Positions 1-6,620 are shown, counted from the stretch's first letter. The stretch: 9,757 nucleotides of DNA from an uncultured Alphaproteobacteria bacterium (GCA_902580265.1 CACHJY010000033.1:1-9757); one strand, 5' to 3'. A program made the numbers and translations. Notes: generated from the letters alone by a model not told the origin.

Positions 1-1
1 C

Positions 2-232
2 GCCAATATTTACCTTAAAACAAAATTTGAAGACGAATTTAAACTTAGTTTTATTAATTTTTTTTCTAATGTTGAATTAGAAGAATATGGAATTTCAAAA
101 ATAGTAAAAGTTACTCCAACCTTTATATTCGTAAAAGACAAAACAGAAGTTGGCAGAATAGAGGGATACAACGGCCAAGAGTTATTTTGGTGGCAAGTTG
201 ATGAAATAATTAAAAGTGATAGTCTAAAGTAA
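2..232 (+). CDS. soxS: Thioredoxin-fold protein, SoxS-like (3' part only)
   Basis: This is the C-terminal 76 residues of a gene that runs off the left edge; the reading frame is open from base 2 to the TAA at 230-232. The visible part contains the second half of a thioredoxin fold. A valine-threonine-proline stretch (VTPTFIFV) supplies the cis-proline that sits opposite the active-site cysteines, followed by a beta strand and the ending GRIEGYNGQELFWW. That glycine-tyrosine then FWW tail is the pattern I associate with SoxS, the periplasmic thioredoxin of sox clusters that reduces or reactivates SoxY-type thiols. The CxxC active site would lie upstream of the window, so redox activity cannot be checked. 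Its position immediately before soxY fits. Alternatives are SoxW or another TlpA/DsbE-like thioredoxin. The thioredoxin fold is fairly sure, the SoxS name less so. Confidence 0.68.
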   Translation, partial: ANIYLKTKFEDEFKLSFINFFSNVELEEYGISKIVKVTPTFIFVKDKTEVGRIEGYNGQELFWWQVDEIIKSDSLK

Positions 233-305
233 AATTTTTGCAAATAATTATGTCTAGGAAACCGTTGCTCTTCCAGTATGAGTGATATATGATTAAGGCA
301 AAGAT

Positions 306-312
306 AGGGGGA
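306..312 (+). promoter_or_regulatory. Ribosome-binding site for soxY (GTG start)
   Basis: AGGGGGA ends 3 nt before the GTG at 316. It is a better match to the anti-Shine-Dalgarno sequence than anything before the upstream in-frame ATG at 289, and is the reason for choosing the shorter SoxY. The spacing is short, so the choice is not certain. Confidence 0.5.
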
Positions 313-315
313 TTT

Positions 316-765
316 GTGAATATAAGCCGTAGAAAAGCTGTAAAAATGATTGCTGTTTCCAGCGCACTCTTCTGCTCTGGGGTTGGCGGCGCTTTAGCCG
401 GTAAGCCTGAAGTGTCTGATCAAATTAATAACATAATTTCTGGATCACAGCCTAGAGAAGTGGACGTTTTTTTAGATGTTCCCGAAATTGCTGAAAATGG
501 AAATCAGGTTAAAGTTGCATTTGAGATAGAAAGTCCAATGTCTGAATCAGATTTTGTGAAAGAAGTTTATATAATGGCAGATGGAAACCCGGCTCCAAAT
601 GTTGCCAAATTCAATTTTACTCCCTATTCAGGTGAATGTTTTGCATCAACAAGGATGAGGCTCTCTAAAACTCAGGATGTGTATTTGGTTGCAAAGTTTA
701 ATGACGGCACCCACTCAATAACTCAATCAACTATAAAAGTAACAATAGGGGGCTGTGGAGGATAG
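316..765 (+). CDS. soxY: SoxY, sulfur-carrier subunit of the Sox system
   Basis: SoxY is the periplasmic carrier that, with SoxZ, holds sulfur intermediates on a cysteine at the tip of a flexible C-terminal arm. The protein ends in IGGCGG, the conserved arm motif; the cysteine codon is 754-756. The N-terminus has a twin-arginine signal (SRRKAVKM, then a hydrophobic stretch and an ALA-G cleavage-like site), so it is exported folded, normally together with SoxZ. I prefer the GTG at 316 (149 aa): a purine-rich AGGGGGA lies just upstream (306-312) and the twin arginines then fall at residues 5-6, as in the other Tat proteins here. An in-frame ATG at 289 would give 158 aa with a longer n-region and a weaker GAGTGA site. 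The body has the beta-sandwich character of the family (for example VKVAFEIESPMSE). soxZ follows after 2 nt. Confidence 0.93.
   Translation: MNISRRKAVKMIAVSSALFCSGVGGALAGKPEVSDQINNIISGSQPREVDVFLDVPEIAENGNQVKVAFEIESPMSESDFVKEVYIMADGNPAPNVAKFNFTPYSGECFASTRMRLSKTQDVYLVAKFNDGTHSITQSTIKVTIGGCGG
757..762 (+). promoter_or_regulatory. Ribosome-binding site for soxZ, inside the soxY GGCGG motif
   Basis: GGAGGA, a near-perfect Shine-Dalgarno, ends 5 nt before the soxZ ATG (768). The same six bases are the last two glycine codons of SoxY, directly after the sulfur-carrying cysteine codon. Translation of soxZ is therefore likely coupled to termination on soxY, which suits two proteins that form a 1:1 heterodimer. 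Confidence 0.75.
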
Positions 766-767
766 TA

Positions 768-1094
768 ATGTCAAAAATTAAACCAAGAGCCAAGATACCA
801 AAAGAAGCAGAACTTGACGAAGTCATAGAGATTAAGACCCTTATTAGACACCCAATGCATAGTGGAAGAGTAAAGGACGTCGATGGTAAAACAATTCCGC
901 GCCTAATTATTAATAAATTCAATGCAATGTTCAATGGTAAGGTTGTGTTTACGGTAAATTTAGAGCCATCCATTTCGAGCAATCCATACATATCTTTTCC
1001 CTTTAAAGTAAAAGAGGGAGGTACCTTTGAGCTTTCATGGGAAGAAGATGGTGGCAACCAGTATAAATTGACTAAGAGTTTAAAAGTCGTCTAG
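768..1094 (+). CDS. soxZ: SoxZ, sulfur-carrier partner of SoxY
   Basis: SoxZ is the small partner in the SoxYZ heterodimer and has no signal peptide of its own; it travels through the Tat pathway with SoxY. At 108 residues it has the usual family length. Family-like stretches are visible: an N-terminal RAKIPKEAELDEVIEIKTLI, then HPMHSGR with the histidine and glycine typical of SoxZ, then the IPRLIINKF strand, and a C-terminal SFPFKVKEGGTFELSWEEDG followed by a short strand. The absence of a leader and the 2-nt gap to soxY fit co-translation and co-export. The start is fixed by the strong GGAGGA site. I see no truncation or missing segment. Confidence 0.95.
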   Translation: MSKIKPRAKIPKEAELDEVIEIKTLIRHPMHSGRVKDVDGKTIPRLIINKFNAMFNGKVVFTVNLEPSISSNPYISFPFKVKEGGTFELSWEEDGGNQYKLTKSLKVV

Positions 1095-1112
1095 CAGCAA
1101 ATTGTTTTGATA

Positions 1113-1118
1113 GAAGGT
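1113..1118 (+). promoter_or_regulatory. Ribosome-binding site for soxC (TTG start)
   Basis: GAAGGT lies 7 nt before a TTG at 1126. It supports that TTG as the soxC start, which is needed to keep the twin-arginine signal SRRNLIK at residues 4-10; no upstream or nearby in-frame ATG does so. Confidence 0.6.
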
Positions 1119-1125
1119 AAAATAC

Positions 1126-2379
1126 TTGAAATTCAGTCGCCGAAACTTGATTAAATCCTTCGCTGTTCTTGGCTCAGTAGGCTTTTCGACTAGGGCTCTA
1201 GCTCAAGACAAACCAAATCCAAACAACCTTCCTCCAAACTTACCTGAATGGACACCAGACTTAGGTGCGGGTGTAGATGAAAATCCTTATGGAAGTCCCT
1301 CAGAGTTTGAAAGTGATGTTATTAGACGAAATGTCCCTTGGCTTACTGCTTCGCCTCAGTCATCAGTTAATTTTACACCTTTGCAGGATCTTGAAGGTAT
1401 CGTAACCCCAAATGGCCTATGCTTTGAAAGACACCATGGTGGAGTAGCTGAAATTACTCCAACTGATTACCGGTTAATGATAAATGGATTGGTAGATAGA
1501 GAGATGATCTTCAGTCTTGATGATTTGAAGAGGTTTCCTCAAGTCAATAAATTTTATTTCCTAGAATGTGCTGCTAATGGGGGTATGGAATGGAAAGGAG
1601 CTCAACTTAATGGGTGCCAATATACTTTTGGTATGGTTCATAACGTGCAATATACTGGGGTGAAGCTAAGTGATCTACTTAGAGAGACGGGATTAAAGCC
1701 AAAGGCAAAATGGGTTTTGGCTGAAGGCAGTGATACTTCAGGAATGACGCGATCAATTCCCATCGAAAAGATTTTGGATGATTGTTTGATTGCGTGGGCG
1801 ATGAATGGTGAAGCCTTAAGACCAGAGCAAGGCTACCCTGCTCGCCTTGTGGTGCCTGGGTGGGAAGGTAATATGTGGGTTAAATGGATAAGGAGACTTG
1901 AGTTTGGTGACAAGCCTTACATGACAAGAGAAGAGACATCCAAATATACCGACTTACTCAGAGACGGAAAGGCTAGAATGTTTACATGGGTTATGGAAGC
2001 AAAGTCAGTAGTTACATCACCAAGCCCTGAAAAGCCAATTCTATATAAGGGAATTCACCAATTAAGAGGATTAGCTTGGTCTGGAAAAGGAAAAATAAAA
2101 AGGGTTGATGTCTCTTTAGACGGTGGGAAAAATTGGAGAACCGCTCAGCTCCATGCACCAATAATGTCCAAATCTTTAGTAAGATTTACGCTCCCATTCG
2201 AATGGAGTGGTGAGGAGCTTTTGATCCAATCGAGAGCAATAGACGAAACTGGATACGTCCAGCCATATATCCAGGAACTTCAAAAGATAAGAGGTAAAAA
2301 TTCAATTTACCATAATAATTCAATTGCCACTTGGTTGGTAAGTAAATCTGGCAAGGTCGACAATGTACGTTTGGGTTAA
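1126..2379 (+). CDS. soxC: SoxC, molybdenum subunit of sulfane dehydrogenase SoxCD
   Basis: SoxC carries the molybdenum cofactor of the periplasmic SoxCD complex, which strips six electrons from the sulfane sulfur left on SoxY after SoxB has acted, allowing complete oxidation of thiosulfate to sulfate. The 417-aa protein starts with a Tat signal (SRRNLIK, hydrophobic stretch, ALAQ cleavage-like site). The oxidoreductase Mo-binding domain follows at about residues 95-260, with the molybdenum-ligand cysteine C148 in the motif FLECAANGG, and residues such as MTRSIPIEK and YPARLVVPGWEG typical of the sulfite-oxidase fold. The C-terminal dimerisation domain (about 280-400) has GKIKRVDVSLDGGKNWR. 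The start is TTG. SorA-type sulfite dehydrogenase is the main alternative, but the partner gene soxD and the sox context favour SoxC. The gene overlaps soxD by 17 nt, implying translational coupling. Confidence 0.95.
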   Translation: MKFSRRNLIKSFAVLGSVGFSTRALAQDKPNPNNLPPNLPEWTPDLGAGVDENPYGSPSEFESDVIRRNVPWLTASPQSSVNFTPLQDLEGIVTPNGLCFERHHGGVAEITPTDYRLMINGLVDREMIFSLDDLKRFPQVNKFYFLECAANGGMEWKGAQLNGCQYTFGMVHNVQYTGVKLSDLLRETGLKPKAKWVLAEGSDTSGMTRSIPIEKILDDCLIAWAMNGEALRPEQGYPARLVVPGWEGNMWVKWIRRLEFGDKPYMTREETSKYTDLLRDGKARMFTWVMEAKSVVTSPSPEKPILYKGIHQLRGLAWSGKGKIKRVDVSLDGGKNWRTAQLHAPIMSKSLVRFTLPFEWSGEELLIQSRAIDETGYVQPYIQELQKIRGKNSIYHNNSIATWLVSKSGKVDNVRLG

Positions 2380-3001
2380 GATAGTATCAGCATTGATGCT
2401 GACTAGTTCAATAGGTACATTCTCTTCGGAAGCATCAGACAGAGCATTTAATCTGGGAAGTATAGCAACAAGTCAACAAGTAAAAGGCTGGGACATTGAT
2501 GTAAGACCAGACGGGGTAGGTGCTCCCATTGGCTCAGGTACAGCTTTTGATGGTGAAGAAGTTTTTGCAGAGCAATGTGCGTCTTGCCATGGAGACTTTG
2601 GAGAGGGAGTAGATAGATGGCCTGAATTAGTAGGGGGTGATGGAACTCTAAACACCCATGATCCTTTAAAGACGACTGGCAGCTATTGGCCTTATGCTTC
2701 GACAATATTTGATTATATTTATAGGGCAATGCCTTTTGGTGCATCACAATCTCTTTCCTATGATGAAACCTATCAGATAGTTGCCTATCTTTTATATATG
2801 AATGATATAATTGAAGATGATTTTGTCCTATCTGATCAAAACATTGGGTTAATCAAGATGCCTAACCAAGATGGCTTTCTTTTACCGGACCCCAGGCCAG
2901 ATGTATCCACTATTAATGGCAATCCCTGTATGAAAAACTGTAATGTACCAGTGAAGATAATCGGAAAAGCAAAAGATATAGACGTAACTCCAGAAGACTA
3001 A
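2363..3001 (+). CDS. soxD: SoxD, short single-haem cytochrome c of SoxCD
   Basis: SoxD is the c-type cytochrome that takes electrons from SoxC to the respiratory chain. The 212-aa protein has a Sec-type leader (about residues 1-24), then one cytochrome c domain with haem motif CASCH (C72, C75, H76) and a likely axial methionine M123 in AMPFGA, followed by SLSYDETYQIVAYLLYMND, the typical last helix. The tail contains a conserved-looking cysteine pair (PCMKNC, C189 and C193) and ends in DVTPED. Paracoccus-type SoxD is about twice as long and has two haems; this one corresponds to the N-terminal domain only. No CxxCH occurs downstream before soxB, so this does not look like a frameshifted long form. 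AAGG (2353-2356) serves the ATG, which lies inside the end of soxC. SoxD identity rests mainly on context and the tail motif. Confidence 0.88.
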   Translation: MYVWVKIVSALMLTSSIGTFSSEASDRAFNLGSIATSQQVKGWDIDVRPDGVGAPIGSGTAFDGEEVFAEQCASCHGDFGEGVDRWPELVGGDGTLNTHDPLKTTGSYWPYASTIFDYIYRAMPFGASQSLSYDETYQIVAYLLYMNDIIEDDFVLSDQNIGLIKMPNQDGFLLPDPRPDVSTINGNPCMKNCNVPVKIIGKAKDIDVTPED

Positions 3002-3046
3002 CTTTTTTCATTTTTATATTTAAGAAATTATCATTACACTGAGGTA

Positions 3047-4735
3047 ATGTTTAGCAGAAGAGAATTTCTACAGTATTTGTCGGTAATGGGTGGTCTTTTT
3101 TCTACCAGCAGCTTCCCAACGATCGCCTCTCCAAAAAACATAACGGAAGCTGACCTTTTAAAATTCGACTCAAAGGGGCAAGTCACCTTATTGCACATAA
3201 CCGACATTCACGCACAATTGAAGCCAATATATTTCCGACCACCATCAGAAAACTACGGAGTAGGAGACTTTGAAGGCATTCCACCTCATCTGGTAGGCAG
3301 CGATTTTTTGCGACATTTTGCAATAGAAAAAAATACGCCTTTGGCTTATGCGCATACCATGGTGGATTATGTGAGCCTTGCCAAAGAGTATGGGAAATTG
3401 GGGGGATTGGATCGAACCGCTTACCTAATTAAATCTATTCGTGAAGAAAGAGGAAATGATAAGGTTCTGCTATTGGACGGTGGCGATACATGGCAAGGAT
3501 CATACACATCTCTTCAAACTCAGGGTATGGATATGGTCTCTGCGATGAACCTACTTTCACCAGATGCTATGGTAGGGCACTGGGAGTTTACACTCGGCAA
3601 GGAGAGGCTAAAAGAACTTACTGAACAACTAGACTGCCCATTTATAGGTGGAAACGTGTTTGATACAGAATGGGAAGAACAAGTTTTTGATAGTACATTA
3701 TTTTTTGAAAAAGGGGGGGTAAAGGTAGCAGTTATTGGTCAGCATTTTCCCTATACAGCCATTGCAAATCCAAGCTATTTGGTTGAGGGTTGGTCGTTTG
3801 GAATACGCACTGAGTTGCTACAGAAGAATGTAAATAAAGCGAAGGAAAATGGTGCAGAGGTTATAGTTTTGCTATCGCATAATGGGTTCGATGTAGATCA
3901 AAAACTTGCCAGAATTATTAGCGGTATAGATGTCATTTTGACAGGACATACTCATGACGCCATACCCCATGCAATTAGATTAAACAATACTCTCTTGTTA
4001 TCTTCGGGGTCTCATGGAAAGTATTTGGGAAGAATAGATTTACAGGTTCGTAATGGGAAAGTTGCTGATAGCACATCATCTCTAATTCCAATTTTTTCTG
4101 ATATCTTAAAGTCAGATAATGAAATGATGAAGAAGATAACTGAGGTGAGGTCTCCTTTCGAGATGGAATGTCAGAACGTCATCGGCCGCACAGGGTCACT
4201 ACTATACAGAAGGGGTAATTTTAATGGGACTTGGGATGATGTAATTTGTGACTCAATAATTGAACAGAGAGATAGTGAAATTTCATTAAGCCCAGGTTTT
4301 CGATGGGGAACGACTCTTTTGCCGGATCAAAATATCACTATTGAAGATGTTTACAGTCAAACCGCCATAAACTATCCAGAGGTCTACCGAATTAAAATGA
4401 CTGGAAAGGCAATCAAAGAATTACTAGAAGATGTTTGTGATAATATTTTCAATCCTGACCCATTTTTCCAGCAAGGAGGAGATATGGTTAGAGTTGGTGG
4501 CATGACATATGAGTGCTATCCAAAAGAAAAGATGGGGAATCGCATAAAAAATTTAAAATTAATACGAAATGGAAAAGATATTCAGAAAACGAAAGAATAT
4601 GTTGTGTCTGGTTGGGGGTCAGTAAACGAAGACGTCGAAGGTCCTGCTATATATAACATACTGAAAAACTATATAGTTGATAAACAGGAAATTAACCCAA
4701 AAAAGCCCTCACCAGTTAGAGTTATTGGAATGTAG
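3047..4735 (+). CDS. soxB: SoxB, thiosulfohydrolase
   Basis: SoxB is the periplasmic dimanganese hydrolase that cleaves sulfate from the SoxY-bound cysteine S-thiosulfonate. The 562-aa protein begins with a Tat signal (SRREFLQYLSV). A metallophosphoesterase domain (about 45-310) shows the metal-binding series: ITDIHAQL (D53, H55), DGGDTWQG (D147), GHWEFTLG (about 177-184, SoxB's version of the nucleotidase GNHE motif), LLSHNGFD (H278) and LTGHTHD (H301, H303). The C-terminal 5'-nucleotidase-like domain (about 375-555) includes SPGFRWGTTLLPDQ and the GGDMVRVGGMTYE stretch. Length and motifs are complete. The ATG is preceded by GAGG only 2 nt away, unusually close, but the Tat motif fixes the start. 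It is the last gene of the plus-strand sox run and is followed by a strong stem-loop. Confidence 0.97.
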   Translation: MFSRREFLQYLSVMGGLFSTSSFPTIASPKNITEADLLKFDSKGQVTLLHITDIHAQLKPIYFRPPSENYGVGDFEGIPPHLVGSDFLRHFAIEKNTPLAYAHTMVDYVSLAKEYGKLGGLDRTAYLIKSIREERGNDKVLLLDGGDTWQGSYTSLQTQGMDMVSAMNLLSPDAMVGHWEFTLGKERLKELTEQLDCPFIGGNVFDTEWEEQVFDSTLFFEKGGVKVAVIGQHFPYTAIANPSYLVEGWSFGIRTELLQKNVNKAKENGAEVIVLLSHNGFDVDQKLARIISGIDVILTGHTHDAIPHAIRLNNTLLLSSGSHGKYLGRIDLQVRNGKVADSTSSLIPIFSDILKSDNEMMKKITEVRSPFEMECQNVIGRTGSLLYRRGNFNGTWDDVICDSIIEQRDSEISLSPGFRWGTTLLPDQNITIEDVYSQTAINYPEVYRIKMTGKAIKELLEDVCDNIFNPDPFFQQGGDMVRVGGMTYECYPKEKMGNRIKNLKLIRNGKDIQKTKEYVVSGWGSVNEDVEGPAIYNILKNYIVDKQEINPKKPSPVRVIGM

Positions 4736-4738
4736 ACA

Positions 4739-4764
4739 GGAAGGCAGTTGAAAGACTGCCTTCC
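4739..4764. terminator. Stem-loop between convergent soxB and soxF/fccB
   Basis: A perfect 10-bp inverted repeat (GGAAGGCAGT / ACTGCCTTCC) with 6 nt between the arms begins 3 nt after the soxB stop and lies 10 nt from the stop of the opposing flavoprotein gene. On the plus strand the inner bases can form a U-G closed GAAA tetraloop, a very stable shape. No run of T follows on either strand, so it is not a textbook intrinsic terminator. It may act as a bidirectional weak terminator or as a 3'-end block to exonucleases for both transcripts. Confidence 0.72.
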
Positions 4765-4774
4765 TAAACCAAGC

Positions 4775-6043
4775 CTATGAAAACATATCGGTAGTTATTC
4801 CGTTGTACCACCCTATAGACTCTTGGTAGGTCTTGTTACGCTTAGCGTTGTCCTCATCTGTTTTAGAGATGAACTTATCGACTACTTCGATCTTTTCTTC
4901 TCCTGCCTTATAATTTGCGCCAACCTTTATCCCGTCATTGGTTGCTACTAAGGACCAACATGTGTTTGAGAATTTCGCAGGAAATACTTTGCTATCAGTG
5001 AGAGCGCCCCTAATATGATTTGCTGCAACTTTTGCTTGGCTGTTAGCGGAGAAACCAGATTTTGGCATCGCCGATGCAACTGATGCATCCCCTAATACGT
5101 AAATATTACTATCTGCCTTGGTTTGCATAGATGCAGGAATTATTGGGCTCCAATCTCCATCTGTTACACCGGCATTCATTGCTATAGCACCTGCCCTCTG
5201 GGCTGGAACCACACATGCTACGTCAGCCTTAAACGTATCAAGATCAGTCTCAATTTCCATTGTTTCGGGGTTTACGTTTTTAATTCCCCCATGAGTATCG
5301 TTATCAATCCATTCAACCATGCCAGGATAGTGCTTTTCCCATCCAGCCATAAATAGTCCTTGTTTAGAAAACTTATTTTTTGGATCTATAACTACAATTT
5401 TGGCAGTTGGATTTCTTTCTTTAAGTATATGAGCAACCATAGAAATACGCTCATAAGGTCCCGGAGGGCACCGGAATGGGTTTGGGGGAGGAACCATTGC
5501 AAAGGTACCGCCTTTAGGCATATTTAAGACTTGATCTCTCAAAACCTTGACTTGAGTTCCCGACTTCCAAGCATGAGGCATTTTTGTTTGCGCTTCCACC
5601 GAGTACCCATCGATGCTGTCATATTTTATATCTATACCAGGTGATAATACCAACCTATCATAACTTACAGTAGCCCCAGAGCCTAATCTCACTTTACGAG
5701 CAGATGAGTCGACAGATATTGCCCAATCATGTACCACGTTAACTCCATGATTAGCGCTTAAGTTATCGTATGAGTGTCCAATTGAATCATATTCACGAAA
5801 TCCACCTAGATAAAGGTTTGAGTAAAAACATGTATAATAATGTTTTGATGCTTCAATTAAAGTCACATCAATTGCACCTTTCGAGTCTTTTGCAATGTAC
5901 CTTGCGGCTGTAGCACCACCTGCACCACCGCCAACAACCACGACTTTAGGTCGGGCTGATCCTGTAGAAATAGCAGGCATTGCTAACAAGGATGTTGAAG
6001 CAAGAGCAAAAGATACAAAGGAACGTCTAGATAAATTGTTCAT
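4775..6043 (-). CDS. soxF: Flavocytochrome c sulfide dehydrogenase, FAD subunit (FccB/SoxF)
   Basis: This flavoprotein oxidises sulfide, or as SoxF helps reactivate SoxYZ, in the periplasm and passes electrons to a small cytochrome c. The 422-aa protein has a Tat signal (SRRSFVSF), then the dinucleotide-binding motif VVVGGGAGGATAAR (about 35-48). C72 in YYTCFYSNLYLGG matches the cysteine that binds FAD covalently in Allochromatium FccB. C192 in PNPFRCPPGPYER and C362 in NTCWSLVA match its redox-active disulfide pair, so all three key cysteines are present with family-like spacing. VLGDAS and KSGFSANSQAKVAANHI are the second FAD-contact region, and residues from about 355 form the FCSD flavin-binding C-terminal domain. 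The cytochrome gene lies upstream in the same direction, as soxE precedes soxF. Tat export together with a cytochrome argues against membrane-bound SQR. Confidence 0.95.
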   Translation of the reverse strand: MNNLSRRSFVSFALASTSLLAMPAISTGSARPKVVVVGGGAGGATAARYIAKDSKGAIDVTLIEASKHYYTCFYSNLYLGGFREYDSIGHSYDNLSANHGVNVVHDWAISVDSSARKVRLGSGATVSYDRLVLSPGIDIKYDSIDGYSVEAQTKMPHAWKSGTQVKVLRDQVLNMPKGGTFAMVPPPNPFRCPPGPYERISMVAHILKERNPTAKIVVIDPKNKFSKQGLFMAGWEKHYPGMVEWIDNDTHGGIKNVNPETMEIETDLDTFKADVACVVPAQRAGAIAMNAGVTDGDWSPIIPASMQTKADSNIYVLGDASVASAMPKSGFSANSQAKVAANHIRGALTDSKVFPAKFSNTCWSLVATNDGIKVGANYKAGEEKIEVVDKFISKTDEDNAKRNKTYQESIGWYNGITTDMFS

Positions 6044-6047
6044 AGTG

Positions 6048-6054
6048 TCCTCCC
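6048..6054 (-). promoter_or_regulatory. Ribosome-binding site for soxF/fccB
   Basis: Read on the minus strand, GGGAGGA ends 4 nt before the ATG at 6043-6041. It is one of the strongest sites in the window and confirms the start that places the twin arginines at residues 6-7. Confidence 0.7.
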
Positions 6055-6091
6055 TATTTTGTTTATATTAGTGTAACAGGATTATTTTTTT

Positions 6092-6110
6092 TTTGAAAAA
6101 AAAATTCAAA
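6092..6110. repeat. TTTGAA-N7-TTCAAA inverted repeat in an A/T tract upstream of soxF/fccB
   Basis: In the 112-nt spacer between the cytochrome gene and the flavoprotein gene, a run of ten T (6085-6094), one G and nine A (6096-6104) carries a perfect 6-bp inverted repeat separated by seven A. The dyad lies about 50 nt before the flavoprotein start, where an operator for its own promoter could sit. It could equally be a bent or nucleoid-protein-binding AT tract, or a chance product of low G+C. Confidence 0.35.
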
Positions 6111-6155
6111 CAATAGAAATTTTATTTATTTTATCTATGTTTGAAGAGCTTCAGA

Positions 6156-6476
6156 CTATTTTTCTAAGCTATTAAAATAAACAGCTAAAGATGCAATTTC
6201 CTGCTCGTCTAGAGCACTAGCAACCAGTTGCATTACTTCGTTCTCCAGCTCTTTATTTTTATATAATATTAACTTCTTTGCGATATAAAGGGCTTCGGCG
6301 CCATTTATGGCAGGTATACCTTCATCAGAAGAACTTTGATGACATGTTAAACACTGCCCAGATAAATATTCACCGTAATCCAAGTCAGCTCCATCAAGCA
6401 ACGGTTCTGCTACTAGTCCGCGAAATACGAGCAAACAAGAAATAACTATAAAAAATTTAAAAATAATTTTTACCAC
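6156..6476 (-). CDS. Small monohaem cytochrome c, probable electron acceptor of the flavoprotein (SoxE/FccA-like)
   Basis: This 106-aa secreted class I cytochrome c has a Sec-type leader (about 1-23, ending LVAEP), one haem motif CLTCH (C42, C45, H46) and a probable axial methionine M82 in NEVMQLVASALDEQEIASLAVYF, the usual last helix of the family. It precedes the FAD subunit in the same orientation, as fccA or soxE does, so it probably forms the haem subunit of a flavocytochrome c. The Paracoccus SoxE and Allochromatium FccA proteins are dihaem and about twice as long; this one resembles the small monohaem subunit known from Chlorobium. The start codon is GTG (6476-6474), with a stop in the same frame 9 nt upstream and no clear ribosome-binding site. 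The overlapping ATG at 6478 is in another frame and stops after two codons. Confidence 0.82.
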   Translation of the reverse strand: MVKIIFKFFIVISCLLVFRGLVAEPLLDGADLDYGEYLSGQCLTCHQSSSDEGIPAINGAEALYIAKKLILYKNKELENEVMQLVASALDEQEIASLAVYFNSLEK

Positions 6477-6504
6477 ATAGGAAGTTTACTCTGCGAAAAG
6501 TAAA

Positions 6505-6534
6505 ATTGTAAATGACTTTTATACCCAGAAACAA
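6505..6534 (-). promoter_or_regulatory. Possible sigma70-type promoter for the cytochrome/flavoprotein genes
   Basis: On the minus strand TTGTTT (6534-6529) and TACAAT (6510-6505) are 18 nt apart, placing a transcript start about 20 nt before the GTG of the cytochrome gene. The match is moderate and AT-rich DNA yields many such pairs. Confidence 0.25.
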
Positions 6535-6620
6535 AATTTATAATGTGTGGATTTAGATGATCCTAAAAGCTTGCTGGCCAAATATAAGATAGGTTATTTT
6601 CTCGGTTTATAATCGGAAAG

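Noticed and set aside
10..243. Open frame on the minus strand opposite the thioredoxin fragment
   Set aside because: It is antisense to a frame with clear thioredoxin character, and its own translation is low-complexity with no recognisable motif.
731..1057. 108-codon minus-strand frame covering soxZ
   Set aside because: It is a shadow of soxZ; the peptide is serine/leucine-rich with no domain, and soxZ is unmistakable.
2448..2747. Two minus-strand frames (2448-2747 and 2473-2655) inside soxD
   Set aside because: Both lie opposite the haem-binding region of soxD and show no coherent protein pattern or ribosome-binding site.
2363..3001. SoxD as a frameshifted dihaem protein
   Set aside because: The 45 nt between its stop and soxB cannot hold a second domain, and the protein ends cleanly after the conserved tail, so it is a genuine short form rather than a broken gene.
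5123..5356. Plus-strand frame inside the flavoprotein gene
   Set aside because: It is antisense to the conserved FccB frame and has no motif.
6142..6153. Small inverted repeat TGAAG-AG-CTTCA after the cytochrome gene, considered as a terminator
   Set aside because: The hairpin would have only about four pairs and no T tract follows on the minus strand; read-through into the flavoprotein gene is more likely.
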